Below, piece by piece: positions 35,580 to 44,354 of a DNA stretch of 64,000 nt (position 1 is the stretch's first letter; each line of letters opens with the position of its first letter). The notes beneath the pieces were generated by a model, which had not been told where the DNA came from, searched no databases, and was given only the letters and a program-made list of their open reading frames with translations. This DNA comes from Actinomyces sp. (lineage in GTDB: Bacteria; Actinomycetota; Actinomycetes; Actinomycetales; Actinomycetaceae): positions 69,882 through 133,881 of the forward strand of contig NZ_JAUNHI010000001.1 of assembly GCF_030524025.1 (NCBI RefSeq). The letters are read 5' to 3'. The position numbers and the translations under genes are program-made.

Positions 35580-38390
35580 ATGCTCGTTCCCCGCCGCGCC
35601 CGACTGCCGGTGCCCCCGCGCCTGGCCCGCCTGCGCCCGGCCGAGCGCTGGGACCTCGGCCTGGCCTATCTCGGGTGGTGCCTCCTGGCCGCCCTGACCC
35701 TGGCCGTCGTCGCCCCCGGCCTCCTGCCCTCCCGGGTGTTTCTCGCCACCGACGTCCTGGCGGTCTTTGCGCCGTGGAACGCGGCGCTGGGCGACCTCGA
35801 GGCGAGCAACATCATCAGCTGGGACACCGTCGACTCCGCCGCCCCCATGGCCATCCTCATCGCGCAGGCGGCGCGCGAGGGCGACCTGGCCCTGTGGGAC
35901 CCCTACAGCAACGGGGGTGCGGAGCTGCTGTCCCTGCCCAACTCGGCGATGCTCTCACCGCTGTCCTGGGCCTGGTGGGTCCTGCCGGCGCCGATGGCGC
36001 CGGCCATGGTCAAGATCACCGAGATCGTGGTGATCGGGGCGGGCATGCACCTGCTCCTGCGTCGTCGCCTCGGCCTGGTGCGGGCCGCGGCGCCCCTGGC
36101 CGCACTGGCCTACGCGACCAGCGGCTTCATGGTCGCCTGGACCAACTGGCCCCAGACCCGGGTGGCGGCCCTCATCCCCCTGCTGTTCTGGGCGGTCGAC
36201 GGCGTCGCCACCGGACGCAGCCGCTGGCGGGTGGCGGCCCTCGGGCTGGTCGTGGCCTCGATGCTCTTGGGCGGCTTCCCCGCCCTGCTCGTCTACTCGG
36301 TCTACGCCGCCGTGCCCTACTTCCTCGTGCGCGTCCTGGCCACCGGGGGCCGGTGGCGCGAGGTGGCGCGCGGCCTGCTGCGCAGTGCCGCCGGCATGGC
36401 ACTGGGTCTGGGCCTGGCCGCGGTCCAGATCCTGCCCTTCGTGCGGGTCATGAGCGGGTTCGTCGACTTCTCGGACCGGGCCTCGAGCTCCTCCGGGCCC
36501 CTTCCGGCGCAGTCCCTGGCCTCCTCGATGACGGCGACCCTCCTCGGCGCGCCGGACACCATGGAGGGCGCCTGGCAGACCCACCCCGTCGAGGGCCTGT
36601 CCTATGTGGGTGTCGGGGTCGTCGTCCTGGCGGTGGCCGCGCTGCTCCTTCGCCCGCGCAGCCCGCTTCCGCGCGGGCTCGTGCTCTACACCGCGCTCGC
36701 CCTGGTCCTGACCGGCTCGGCGGCCTACTACGGCGGCCCCGTCCTGGAGGTGCTCCAGGAGCTGCCCGGCATCGCCACCAGCCCGATCGGACGCGTGCGC
36801 GTGGTCATCGGTTTTCTGGCCGCGGTCCTGGCGGCCTGCGGCCTGCACGCGCTGCTCGGGCCGGTCCCGCTGCGCCTCGAGCGCCCGTCCTCGCCCCGGG
36901 CGCTGGGGGCGGCGCTGGTGCGGGTGGTCCTGGCCGCCCTCATCGCCGTGCCCCTCGTGTGCGAGACGGCCTGGGCCGCCGGGCAGGTGCCCGACGAGGG
37001 CGCCCAGGCGGTCGCCGAGGAGCTGCGCACCGTGTGGATCGCCCTGTCGCTCATCGCACTGCCCCTGGCCGCGGCCTGGCTGCGGCCGGGACGGCGGACC
37101 ACGGCCCTGGCGGTGGCCGTCAGCCTGGCGGTCACCGCCGTGACGGGGGCCGGGGTCGCCGGCCGCTGGTGGTCCCTCAGCGACGCCCGCTCCTTCTACC
37201 CGGACACGCAGACCCACGCCCTGCTCGAGGACCTGCTCGGCCAGGACCGCTACGCCTCGGTCGGCCACACGATGATGCCCGGCACCTCGACGGCCTACGG
37301 GCAGCGCGCCCTGACCGGACACTCCTTCCAGCCCCCTCAGTGGCGTGAGCTCTTCGACGCCGCCATCCCCGGCTACTCCGACTCTCCGACCTACACGTCC
37401 CTGCCCTTCGGGGTCCTGGCCGAGGGCCGGCCCCTGGGTGTCCTCGACCGCTACGCGGTGCGCTACGTCGTGCAGTCCGGTGCCGACCTCGTGCCCGGGA
37501 CCCGAGAGGAGCCCGCCGCCGCCCAGCGCGCCGTCGTCCTGTCGGCCTCCTCGGGGACGCTGCGCACAACGAGCGTCACCGGCGCCTTCCGGGGGATCAT
37601 CCTGGACTGCACGGACTACGGCGGGCTGTCCGCCGACCCCGGGACGCTGTCGGTCTCTGTGGTCGACGACCTCACCGGCGAGGTCCTGATAAGCACCGAC
37701 GGCACGATCCAGGGTGCCCCGGGCCAGGGGGGCATGATGTTCATCCCCGCCGAGGACCTCGACCCGGACACGAGCTGGCACGTCGAGCTGAGCCTGACCG
37801 ACACCGCCGCCTCCCTGACCCTGGGGGCGCAGGAGTCGGGCGAGGTCAACCTGGGGGTCCTGCGCCCGGGTGACGACGGCCTCACCCTCATCCACGTCTC
37901 GGACTCCGTGGTCTTCGAGCGGGAGACGGCCCTGCCGCGGGTGCGCTGGGCCTCTGAGGAGGTTGTCATCGAGGACACCGCTCGGCGCATCCTTCAGATG
38001 AACACCGGTGCCGTCGACGCCGACACGGTGGTCCTGGAGTACCCCGAGGCCCGCCGCGGCGTCTCGGGGGCGAGCGGCACGGTCACGAGCCGGGACCTGA
38101 GCACGGACGCCATGGAGATCGACATCGACGCCGACGGCCCGGGCTGGGTCGTTATCGCCGACCCCCTGCGGGACCGCGGGTGGCGGGCGAGCCTGGACGG
38201 CCAGGAGGTCGAGCTGGTCGAGGCCGAGCACGCCGCGGTGGCCGTCTACGTCCCCGAGGCGGGCGAGCACGTCCTGCGTCTCACCTACGCCCCGAGGACC
38301 TTGGCGCTGGGCGCCGCGGTCAGTGGTGTCTCGTGGAGCCTGCTCCTGGCCGCCGGTGTGGTCGAGGTCCTGCGCCGGCGCCGGGGGTGA
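35580..38390 (+). CDS. YfhO family membrane protein
   Basis: This 936-aa polytopic protein resembles YfhO-type GT-C enzymes implicated in lipoteichoic or wall polymer glycosylation outside the membrane. Early residues have one helix (LGLAYLGWCLLAALTLAVVA), then the extracytoplasmic acidic loop with LATDVLAVFAPWNAAL and, further on, WDTVDSAAPM. About ten more helices follow to residue ~560. The C-terminal extracellular region ends with GWRASLDGQEVELVEAEHA and a last membrane helix, as in YfhO. ATG 35580 has a weak upstream GAAAAG. Neighbours suggest it decorates a wall glycopolymer. Confidence 0.78.
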   Translation: MLVPRRARLPVPPRLARLRPAERWDLGLAYLGWCLLAALTLAVVAPGLLPSRVFLATDVLAVFAPWNAALGDLEASNIISWDTVDSAAPMAILIAQAAREGDLALWDPYSNGGAELLSLPNSAMLSPLSWAWWVLPAPMAPAMVKITEIVVIGAGMHLLLRRRLGLVRAAAPLAALAYATSGFMVAWTNWPQTRVAALIPLLFWAVDGVATGRSRWRVAALGLVVASMLLGGFPALLVYSVYAAVPYFLVRVLATGGRWREVARGLLRSAAGMALGLGLAAVQILPFVRVMSGFVDFSDRASSSSGPLPAQSLASSMTATLLGAPDTMEGAWQTHPVEGLSYVGVGVVVLAVAALLLRPRSPLPRGLVLYTALALVLTGSAAYYGGPVLEVLQELPGIATSPIGRVRVVIGFLAAVLAACGLHALLGPVPLRLERPSSPRALGAALVRVVLAALIAVPLVCETAWAAGQVPDEGAQAVAEELRTVWIALSLIALPLAAAWLRPGRRTTALAVAVSLAVTAVTGAGVAGRWWSLSDARSFYPDTQTHALLEDLLGQDRYASVGHTMMPGTSTAYGQRALTGHSFQPPQWRELFDAAIPGYSDSPTYTSLPFGVLAEGRPLGVLDRYAVRYVVQSGADLVPGTREEPAAAQRAVVLSASSGTLRTTSVTGAFRGIILDCTDYGGLSADPGTLSVSVVDDLTGEVLISTDGTIQGAPGQGGMMFIPAEDLDPDTSWHVELSLTDTAASLTLGAQESGEVNLGVLRPGDDGLTLIHVSDSVVFERETALPRVRWASEEVVIEDTARRILQMNTGAVDADTVVLEYPEARRGVSGASGTVTSRDLSTDAMEIDIDADGPGWVVIADPLRDRGWRASLDGQEVELVEAEHAAVAVYVPEAGEHVLRLTYAPRTLALGAAVSGVSWSLLLAAGVVEVLRRRRG

Positions 38391-38847
38391 CGATCGATCG
38401 GAGGGCTGATGGCGACATGCGACGAGCAGCACTGTCCTCGAATGATCGTTGTCACATTCCGCCCACCCCCTCGCCGACGCCGTACGCGAGGAGGTGCTCG
38501 ACTCCTTCCGCAACGGCTACCTCGTGGCCGTCGATGGGCAGGTGGACAAGCCCTGGCGGGGCGGGGACGACGGCGCGAACGGTTCTTGTCAGCAGGCTCA
38601 GCAGGCGTGCGCTGTTGGGCGCCGGGGCGGTCCTCGCGGCGGCCGCCGCCGGCTGCTCGACGGACACCCCCGCCGCTGTCAACGGCACTGCATCCACTCC
38701 GGCCAGCCCGCGCGAGGTCGTGCCGACACAGGGGGATACCACGTCTACTTCGTCTCCTCGGTGGGGCAGGGCAGCCAGTGGGAGCGTCGTGTCCCTGTGA
38801 TCCCCGACGATCACTGTGCGCGCTGACGAGTCGTGCGCGCCGCAGGG
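38391..38847. other. 457-bp gap with a possible lipoprotein remnant
   Basis: No intact gene is convincing here. A frame at 38534-38800 (88 aa) encodes SRRALLGAGAVLAAAAAGC, a Tat/lipoprotein-like leader, then a Thr/Ser-rich tail, but it lacks a ribosome binding site. A second plus-strand frame (38449-38826) reads LADAVREEVLDSFRNGYLV and may be another fragment. I read the region as decayed coding sequence between convergent operons. No clear terminator hairpin is seen. Confidence 0.35.
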
Positions 38848-39792
38848 TCAGGAGGCCCCGGGACGTTCCTCGGCGACAGGCCGGCGCCGTGCCAGGACCA
38901 CCCCAGCCGCGCCCGCCAGGAGGTCGGCGGCGGTCAGGGCCACGCGCGAGGCCAGCACGACCGCGACCACGCCCCCCGAGGACAGCGACCCGGTCAGGAC
39001 GAGGCCGAGGACGGCTTCCCGCACCCCGGCGCCCGCCGGGACGACGACGACGAGGAAGCCCAGGGTCCACGCCAAGGCGTAACCGCCCACGCACAGCACG
39101 AGGGTCTCGGGCGAGGCGGCCATCCCCGTGCCCACCGCCAGGATCCACACTTGGGCCCCCGCCACGACCCAGGCGGCCAGGGTCCAGGCGGCGCAGGCGC
39201 CCACCGCCCGCCAGCCCAGCGGCGCCTCGAGGGGCGGCCGGCCGGCGGCCCGCAGCGCCAGACCCAGGATCCGGTTGAGCACCGGCGGCAGGAGCAGGAC
39301 GGCGAGCACCGGTAGGGCCAGGACACTCGGCCCGTAGGTCTGGGCGACCTGCGGCGGGGCGAAGGGCATCGTGCCGGCGGCCAGGGCCAGGCCCGTGACG
39401 GTCGACACGACGACGGCCACGACCATGACTGACACCGAGCGCCGCCGGGGGATGGCGTGGTCGGCCCCCATCTCGGCGGCGGCCAGCACGTTCCACACCC
39501 CACCGGGCAGGTACTTGCCGAGTTGGGAGACGAAGAACACCGAGAATGCCGTCCGCAGGGGCAGGCGGGTGCCGGCGCCCGCCAGCAGGGAGCGCCAGGC
39601 GAGCATGGTGAGCAGGACATAGCCGCAGCCGGCCGCCACGGCGCCCGCCGCCGTCGCCGGGCCCATGGCCGTGGCGGCCGCACGGACCTCCGTCCACTGG
39701 GAGGCCACCGCCCACACGGCGGCGAGCAGGGCGACGGCGAGGAACCCCAGGCGCACCGGGGTCGAGCGCAGCGCGGCCGTCACCCGGCTCAC
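38848..39792 (-). CDS. Lysylphosphatidylglycerol-synthase-type membrane protein (UPF0104)
   Basis: This 314-aa integral membrane protein has seven to eight helices and the family pattern SVFFVSQLGKYLPGGVWNVLAA and FLVVVVPAGAGVREAVLGL. Proteins of this fold flip lipids or are putative flippases in glycan loci. It starts at GTG overlapping the stop of the upstream glycosyltransferase (GTGA), the last gene of a three-gene operon. It is fused to no aminoacyltransferase domain, so it is unlikely to make lysyl-PG. Flippase function is inferred. Confidence 0.78.
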   Translation of the reverse strand: MSRVTAALRSTPVRLGFLAVALLAAVWAVASQWTEVRAAATAMGPATAAGAVAAGCGYVLLTMLAWRSLLAGAGTRLPLRTAFSVFFVSQLGKYLPGGVWNVLAAAEMGADHAIPRRRSVSVMVVAVVVSTVTGLALAAGTMPFAPPQVAQTYGPSVLALPVLAVLLLPPVLNRILGLALRAAGRPPLEAPLGWRAVGACAAWTLAAWVVAGAQVWILAVGTGMAASPETLVLCVGGYALAWTLGFLVVVVPAGAGVREAVLGLVLTGSLSSGGVVAVVLASRVALTAADLLAGAAGVVLARRRPVAEERPGAS

Positions 39793-40922
39793 CGCGGCCC
39801 TCCCCGCAGCCGGCCCAGGCCCGCCACAAGGGGGGCGACCACCCGTTGGGGGGTGTAGGCGCGCGCCGCCTGTGAGGCGCCCTGCCAGGCCCGCGCCAGT
39901 GCCTGCGGGTCGGTGGCCAGCGTCTCGAGGGCGTCGGCCAGCGCGCGGTGGTCGCCCGGCTCGACGAGCACCGCGCCCCCGCCCAGCGCCCGGCGCTGCG
40001 GGGCAGTGTCGGAGGTGACGACGGCGCACCCGGCCGCCATCCCCTGGAAGACCTTGTTGGGCACGACGTCCCGCGCTTTTGGGGTCGTGCCCATGATGCC
40101 CAGGCACACGTCGTGGGAGGCCACGACCCTGGCCAGCTCATCGGCCCCGACCCAGTCGACCCACCTCACCGGCACACCTTGCAGGATCCGCTCGCACTCG
40201 TCCCGGTCCTGGCCGGTGCCGACCAGCGTGGCACGCACCGGGGCCCCGCGCTCGGACAGCAGCCGCAGCGCCCGGGCGATCGTGGGCGCGCCCTGCAAGG
40301 GGGTGAACAGGCCGAAGAAGATGACTGACAGCAGGTGGTCCTCGTCGCGCCGGGGCTCGCGGCGTCCGGGCGCCGCGAGGCGTCCCGCCCCGTACCAGGA
40401 CGACGGCGCACCGACGGGTACGACGACCGCCCGCCTGCCGACGGCCAGCCGGGCGGCGTTCTCGGCCGTGTCGAGCACGACGACGTCGGCGGTTCGGGTG
40501 GCCAGGGCGTCGAGGACCTCGAGGGCACCGGCGCGCAGGCCCGCCTCCCCCCGGTCCCGCGCCGTGCCCGCCGCGAAGATGAGGTGGTCGAGGATGATGG
40601 TCGTGCGCGGGTACAGCGCCCGGGCCAGCAGGACGTCGAAATGACCCATGTAGCCCACGAGCAGCGCCTCGGGAGCCCGCGTCCCCCGGAAGCGTCGGCT
40701 GCCCGCGACCAGCATCCCCCAGCGCGAGGCCAGGCGGCCCGCCAGCACCGGCAGGCGCCAGGGCTGCTTGAGGATCGCCACCCGCTCGGCCGTGCTCAGG
40801 CCCAGCGGCACGTCGAGCTCGCGCACCGTCCATCCCGGGGTGGAGGCCAGCCCCTCGAGGAGGACCCCGACCCGGGGGTGGGCGGCGACGTCGTAGGTGC
40901 CGAAGCCCAGGACGCGGGTCAA
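39789..40922 (-). CDS. GT4 family glycosyltransferase (TTG start)
   Basis: This 377-aa GT-B enzyme starts at TTG 40922, where TTGA overlaps the stop of the upstream GT2 gene; longer frames run through that gene. Motifs include VLGFGTYDVAAHPRVGVL, ILDHLIFAAGTARDRG, VVVLDTAENA and the donor-site stretch DVCLGIMGTTPKARDVVPNKVFQGMAAG, where the VPNKVFQ motif parallels LPNKLF in other glycosyltransferases here. It lies between a polyprenyl sugar synthase-type GT2 and a membrane flippase-like gene. The substrate is unknown. Confidence 0.78.
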   Translation of the reverse strand: MTRVLGFGTYDVAAHPRVGVLLEGLASTPGWTVRELDVPLGLSTAERVAILKQPWRLPVLAGRLASRWGMLVAGSRRFRGTRAPEALLVGYMGHFDVLLARALYPRTTIILDHLIFAAGTARDRGEAGLRAGALEVLDALATRTADVVVLDTAENAARLAVGRRAVVVPVGAPSSWYGAGRLAAPGRREPRRDEDHLLSVIFFGLFTPLQGAPTIARALRLLSERGAPVRATLVGTGQDRDECERILQGVPVRWVDWVGADELARVVASHDVCLGIMGTTPKARDVVPNKVFQGMAAGCAVVTSDTAPQRRALGGGAVLVEPGDHRALADALETLATDPQALARAWQGASQAARAYTPQRVVAPLVAGLGRLRGGPR

Positions 40923-41917
40923 GGTCGGCCCCCGTCCGGGGGCCCGGCCGGTGCGTCGTCCGGCGCCGCAGGATCGACCCGGCCGTACTCGATGCCCTTG
41001 ATGCGTTCGAGGGCCTCCTCGAGCAGGACCCGGTTCGTGCGTTGTAGGTCGGCGATGACCAGCAGCGCCACGCTGAGCAGCGCCCCGACGAGCATGACCG
41101 TGCCGAACAGGAGGGACTGGATGTGTCCCCCGGCGGAGCCGGTCAGCCACAGCACGCCGAAGCGCAGGAACGGCACGAGGCCGATGACGCCGAAGACGGC
41201 GGCCATCGAGCCCAGGACGACATGGGGCTTGAACATGAGGTAGGAGCGGGTGATCGCCTGGGCGGACTTGGCCATGTGCTGAAAGATGTTCGAGAACAGG
41301 CGGGACTCGCGGGTCTTGGGGTTGGTGAGGATCGGCACGCTCACGATGCGCAGGCGCTTGTTGCCCGCCTGGATGATCGTCTCCATGCAGTAGGAGAACT
41401 GAGTGACGACGTTGAGGCGCACGAGGGCGTACTTGGAGTAGGCCCGGAAGCCCGAGGCGGCGTCGGGCAGGGCGGTGCCGGCCGCGTAGTTGACGACCCG
41501 CGAGCCCAGGCGCTGCATGCGCTTCTTGAACCACGAGAAGTGCTCGATCTTGGCGGTCTGCCGGTCGGCGATGACGATGTCCGCCTCGTGGCGCACGAGC
41601 GGGGCCACGAGCTGGCCGATGTACTCCTGCTTGTACTGGTTGTCCCCGTCGGTGTTGACCACGATGTCAGCGCCGTGCGCCAGGGCGTAGTCGACCCCGT
41701 CGCGGAAGGAACGCGCCAGGCCCATGGTGCGCGAGTGGCTGATGATGTGGGTCACGCCGTGCTGGCGGGCCACCTCGGCGGTCCGGTCGCTCGAACCGTC
41801 GTCGATGACGAGGACCTCGACCTCGTCGATGCCCTCGATCCGGCGGGGGATGGTGCTCAGGACCAGGGGCAGGGTCTGCTCCTCGTTGAGGCAGGGGATC
41901 TGTACGAAGAGCTTCAT
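40919..41917 (-). CDS. GT2 glycosyltransferase with C-terminal membrane helices
   Basis: This 332-aa DPM1/GtrB-like enzyme probably builds polyprenyl-phosphate sugar. The GT-A part has FVQIPCLNEEQTLPLVL, VLVIDDGSSDRTAEVA, the metal site VNTDGDNQY and the acceptor motif DAASGFRAYSKYALV. Two helices follow at about residues 235-255 and 270-292, with the ER/GtrB-type tail after. ATG 41917 follows AGGAG at 4-5 nt. It begins the operon with the GT4 and flippase-like genes. Confidence 0.82.
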   Translation of the reverse strand: MKLFVQIPCLNEEQTLPLVLSTIPRRIEGIDEVEVLVIDDGSSDRTAEVARQHGVTHIISHSRTMGLARSFRDGVDYALAHGADIVVNTDGDNQYKQEYIGQLVAPLVRHEADIVIADRQTAKIEHFSWFKKRMQRLGSRVVNYAAGTALPDAASGFRAYSKYALVRLNVVTQFSYCMETIIQAGNKRLRIVSVPILTNPKTRESRLFSNIFQHMAKSAQAITRSYLMFKPHVVLGSMAAVFGVIGLVPFLRFGVLWLTGSAGGHIQSLLFGTVMLVGALLSVALLVIADLQRTNRVLLEEALERIKGIEYGRVDPAAPDDAPAGPPDGGRP

Positions 41918-42017
41918 CGGTCTCCTGGGCAGGCCCCGCGGCGGCGGGGACGGGGAACACAAGAGGTGGTGGGGAGATGGTGCCACGTCCCGGTGGCACT
42001 GGTCGGGGCCGGTCCTC

Positions 42018-43340
42018 TCACCGGCGGCCGATACCCGTATAGGTCCAGCCCGCGGCCTTCCAGGCCGATCGGTCCAGGGCGTTGCGCCCGTCGATGACCA
42101 CCGGGGTGCGCACAAGCCCGGCGGCCACGACCGGGTCGAGGGTGGTGAACTGCTGCCACTCGGTGCCCAGGATGACCAGGTCCGCACCCGACAGGGCATC
42201 CTCGGTGGTGGCGGCCACCTCGTAGGGCAGCCCCGGACGGCCGGCCAGCAGCGGGCCCGCCTCTGGGTCAACGACGACCACCGAGCCCACCGTGCGGGCC
42301 AGCTCGAGGGCGATGTCCAGGGCGGGGGAGTTGCGCATGTCGTCGGAGTCGGGCTTGAAGGCCGCACCGAGCACGGCCACCCGTGCGCTGCCGGCCTGCG
42401 GCCCCAGCAGGCCCAGCGCCGTGGCGACCGCCGAGTTGCGCACGGCGTCATTGACCTTGTCGACCTCGGCCAGGAAGCCCAGGGCCTGGCCGACCCCGAG
42501 CTCGTCGGCACGGGCCTGGAAGGCGCGGATGTCCTTGGGCAGGCAGCCGCCCCCGAAGCCGATGCCGGCGCGCAGGAAGCGCGAGCCGATCCGCTCGTCC
42601 ATCCCAATGGCGGTGGCCAGCGCCGTCACGTCGGCGCCGACGGTGTCGCAGACCTGCGCCATGGCGTTGATGAAGGAGATCTTCGTGGCCAGGAAGGCGT
42701 TGGCGCTGATCTTGACCAGCTCGGAGGTCGCGTAGTCCATGACGAGCCGGGGGGTGCCCGCCTCCAGGATGGGGACGTAGACCTCGTCGAGCACGGCCTG
42801 GGTGCGCTCGGCGGCCGCCGGGTCCTCGGGCAGGCCGTAGACCATCCGGTCGGGGCTGAGGGTGTCGTCCACGGCGAAGCCCTCGCGCAGGAACTCGGGG
42901 TTCCACACGAGCGCCGCCCCCGTGGGGTCGATGGCCCGGGCTAGGCGGGCGGCCGTGCCCACCGGCACGGTCGACTTGCCCGCCACGACCTCCTGGCCGT
43001 CCGTGCAGTGCCCGAGGTGGGGCAGCATCGCCTCGACGGCGGCGTCGACGTAGGTCAGGTCGGCGGCGCCGGTGGGGGACTGGGGCGTGCCCACCCCGAT
43101 GAAATGCACCTGCCGCCCGCGGATGGCCGCGGGGTCGGTCGTGAAGGCCAGGCGGCCCCGGGCCACGTTGCGCTCCAGGAGCACGTCGAGGCCGGGCTCG
43201 AAGAAGGGGGCTCGTCCGGCGGCCAGGGCCTCGACCTTAGCCGCATCGACGTCGAGGCCGACGACGTCGTGCCCGATCTCCGCCATGGCGGCTGCGTGGA
43301 CCGCGCCGAGGTATCCGCATCCGATCACTGTGAGACGCAT
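42018..43340 (-). CDS. ugd: UDP-glucose 6-dehydrogenase
   Basis: This 440-aa enzyme oxidises UDP-glucose to UDP-glucuronate in two NAD-dependent steps. It has the N-terminal LTVIGCGYLGAVHAAAMAEI, FFEPGLDVLL, the STVPVGTA loop, WNPEFLREG, the catalytic Cys in GIGFGGGCLPKD and the C-terminal VLGAAFKPDSDDMRNSPAL. These match Ugd rather than WecC/WbpA. A TAGGCT box 7 nt before ATG 43340 implies a leaderless transcript. A GDP-mannose dehydrogenase is the alternative, less likely from the EPGL and FLREG motifs. Confidence 0.88.
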   Translation of the reverse strand: MRLTVIGCGYLGAVHAAAMAEIGHDVVGLDVDAAKVEALAAGRAPFFEPGLDVLLERNVARGRLAFTTDPAAIRGRQVHFIGVGTPQSPTGAADLTYVDAAVEAMLPHLGHCTDGQEVVAGKSTVPVGTAARLARAIDPTGAALVWNPEFLREGFAVDDTLSPDRMVYGLPEDPAAAERTQAVLDEVYVPILEAGTPRLVMDYATSELVKISANAFLATKISFINAMAQVCDTVGADVTALATAIGMDERIGSRFLRAGIGFGGGCLPKDIRAFQARADELGVGQALGFLAEVDKVNDAVRNSAVATALGLLGPQAGSARVAVLGAAFKPDSDDMRNSPALDIALELARTVGSVVVVDPEAGPLLAGRPGLPYEVAATTEDALSGADLVILGTEWQQFTTLDPVVAAGLVRTPVVIDGRNALDRSAWKAAGWTYTGIGRR

Positions 43341-43347
43341 GGCAACC

Positions 43348-43353
43348 AGCCTA
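43348..43353 (-). promoter_or_regulatory. -10 box TAGGCT upstream of ugd, probably leaderless
   Basis: TAGGCT (minus strand) ends 7 nt before the ugd ATG and is preceded by an overlapping TATAGG. It is the third TAGGCT-plus-6/7-nt arrangement in the window. Confidence 0.5.
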
Positions 43354-43469
43354 TACGCTTGACAGGACTTGTGGCCGTCGCGTGGCAGGTCTCACCGCAC
43401 GGGCGGGGGCGCCGTCGGTCGCCCCGGGTGCGCCGACCGACGGCGAGGGACCTCCCCGCCGGCCTCCCC

Positions 43470-43497
43470 TATGATGGCCCCAGCGCGTCGCGACGCG
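43470..43497 (+). promoter_or_regulatory. Promoter and palindrome upstream of the Wzm/Wzt exporter
   Basis: TATGAT at 43470-43475 is a good -10 box. Immediately downstream, CGCGTCGCGACGCG (43484-43497) is a perfect 14-nt palindrome covering the expected transcription start, a typical repressor position. The exporter start follows 27 nt later. Confidence 0.45.
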
Positions 43498-43523
43498 AAA
43501 CTGCCTTGATCGAAGGATGTGCC

Positions 43524-44354
43524 TTGGCGATCTTCACCGACCTGCGGGAGTCCCGCGAGCTCCTCTACAACCTCACCATGCGCGAGGTGAAGGGGAAGTA
43601 CAAGAGAACCGCGCTGGGTCAGCTGTGGTCCCTGGCCAACCCGATCGCCCTCATGCTCGTCTACTCCTTCGTGTTCCGCTTCGTCATGAAGATCGAGCCG
43701 GCGGCCGGCGACCCCTCGGGGCTGCACATCTTCGCCCTGTGGCTCATGTGCGGCCTGCTGCCCTGGAGCTTCTTCACCAACGTCGTCAACGGCGGCATGG
43801 GCGTGCTGGTCGGCAACGAGAACCTCATCAAGAAGGTCTACTTCCCGCGCTCGGCGCTGCTCGTGTCCAACTCACTGTCCTGGTTGTACTCCTGGTCCAT
43901 CGAGATGGCGGTGCTCCTGGTGGCCATCGTCGTGCTGGGCGGGGCGCCCTACCTCTACATCCTGCCGGCCGTCGTGCTCATGGCGCTGCTCACCCTCTTC
44001 GCCACGGGCGTGGCCATGCTTCTGTCGATCGCCAACGTCTACTTCCGCGACCTGCAGTACCTCATCGGCATCATCTTCCAGATCTGGTTCTACGCCAACC
44101 CGATCGTCTACCCCCAGTCCCTGGTCGAGCAGACCTCATCGACCCTGGGCGCCTTCCACGGCGTGACCGTCTTCGACGTCTACCGGCTCAACCCCTTCTA
44201 CCACTTCATCGAGGCCTTCAGGAACCTGCTCTACGACAACCGGATGCCCGACCTCTCGACGAGCCTTATCGTCGTGTCCCTGTCCCTGGGGGCCTTCCTC
44301 ATCGGGTGGCGGGTCTTCGACCGCCACCAGGCCCGACTCGCGGAGGCGCTGTGA
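43524..44354 (+). CDS. wzm: ABC-2 type polysaccharide export permease (Wzm/TagG-like)
   Basis: This 276-aa integral membrane subunit pairs with the ATPase next door to export a lipid-linked polysaccharide. Six helices are visible, with the amphipathic start LYNLTMREVKGKYKRTALGQ, the loop LVGNENLIKKVYFPRSALL, and FYANPIVYP, all characteristic of the family. I chose TTG 43524 because AAGGA lies 7 nt upstream; TTG 43506 is an alternative. Its stop overlaps the start of wzt. Confidence 0.9.
   Translation: MAIFTDLRESRELLYNLTMREVKGKYKRTALGQLWSLANPIALMLVYSFVFRFVMKIEPAAGDPSGLHIFALWLMCGLLPWSFFTNVVNGGMGVLVGNENLIKKVYFPRSALLVSNSLSWLYSWSIEMAVLLVAIVVLGGAPYLYILPAVVLMALLTLFATGVAMLLSIANVYFRDLQYLIGIIFQIWFYANPIVYPQSLVEQTSSTLGAFHGVTVFDVYRLNPFYHFIEAFRNLLYDNRMPDLSTSLIVVSLSLGAFLIGWRVFDRHQARLAEAL

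Noticed and set aside
35955..38513. An 852-residue minus-strand frame opposite the YfhO-like gene
   Set aside because: It has no recognisable fold, is rich in Arg, Gly, Gln and His, and mirrors a strongly supported gene.
42018..43340. GDP-mannose 6-dehydrogenase
   Set aside because: The protein has the EPGL, NPEFLREG and GGGCLPKD patterns shared by UDP-glucose dehydrogenases; substrate choice is not certain but UDP-glucose fits better.
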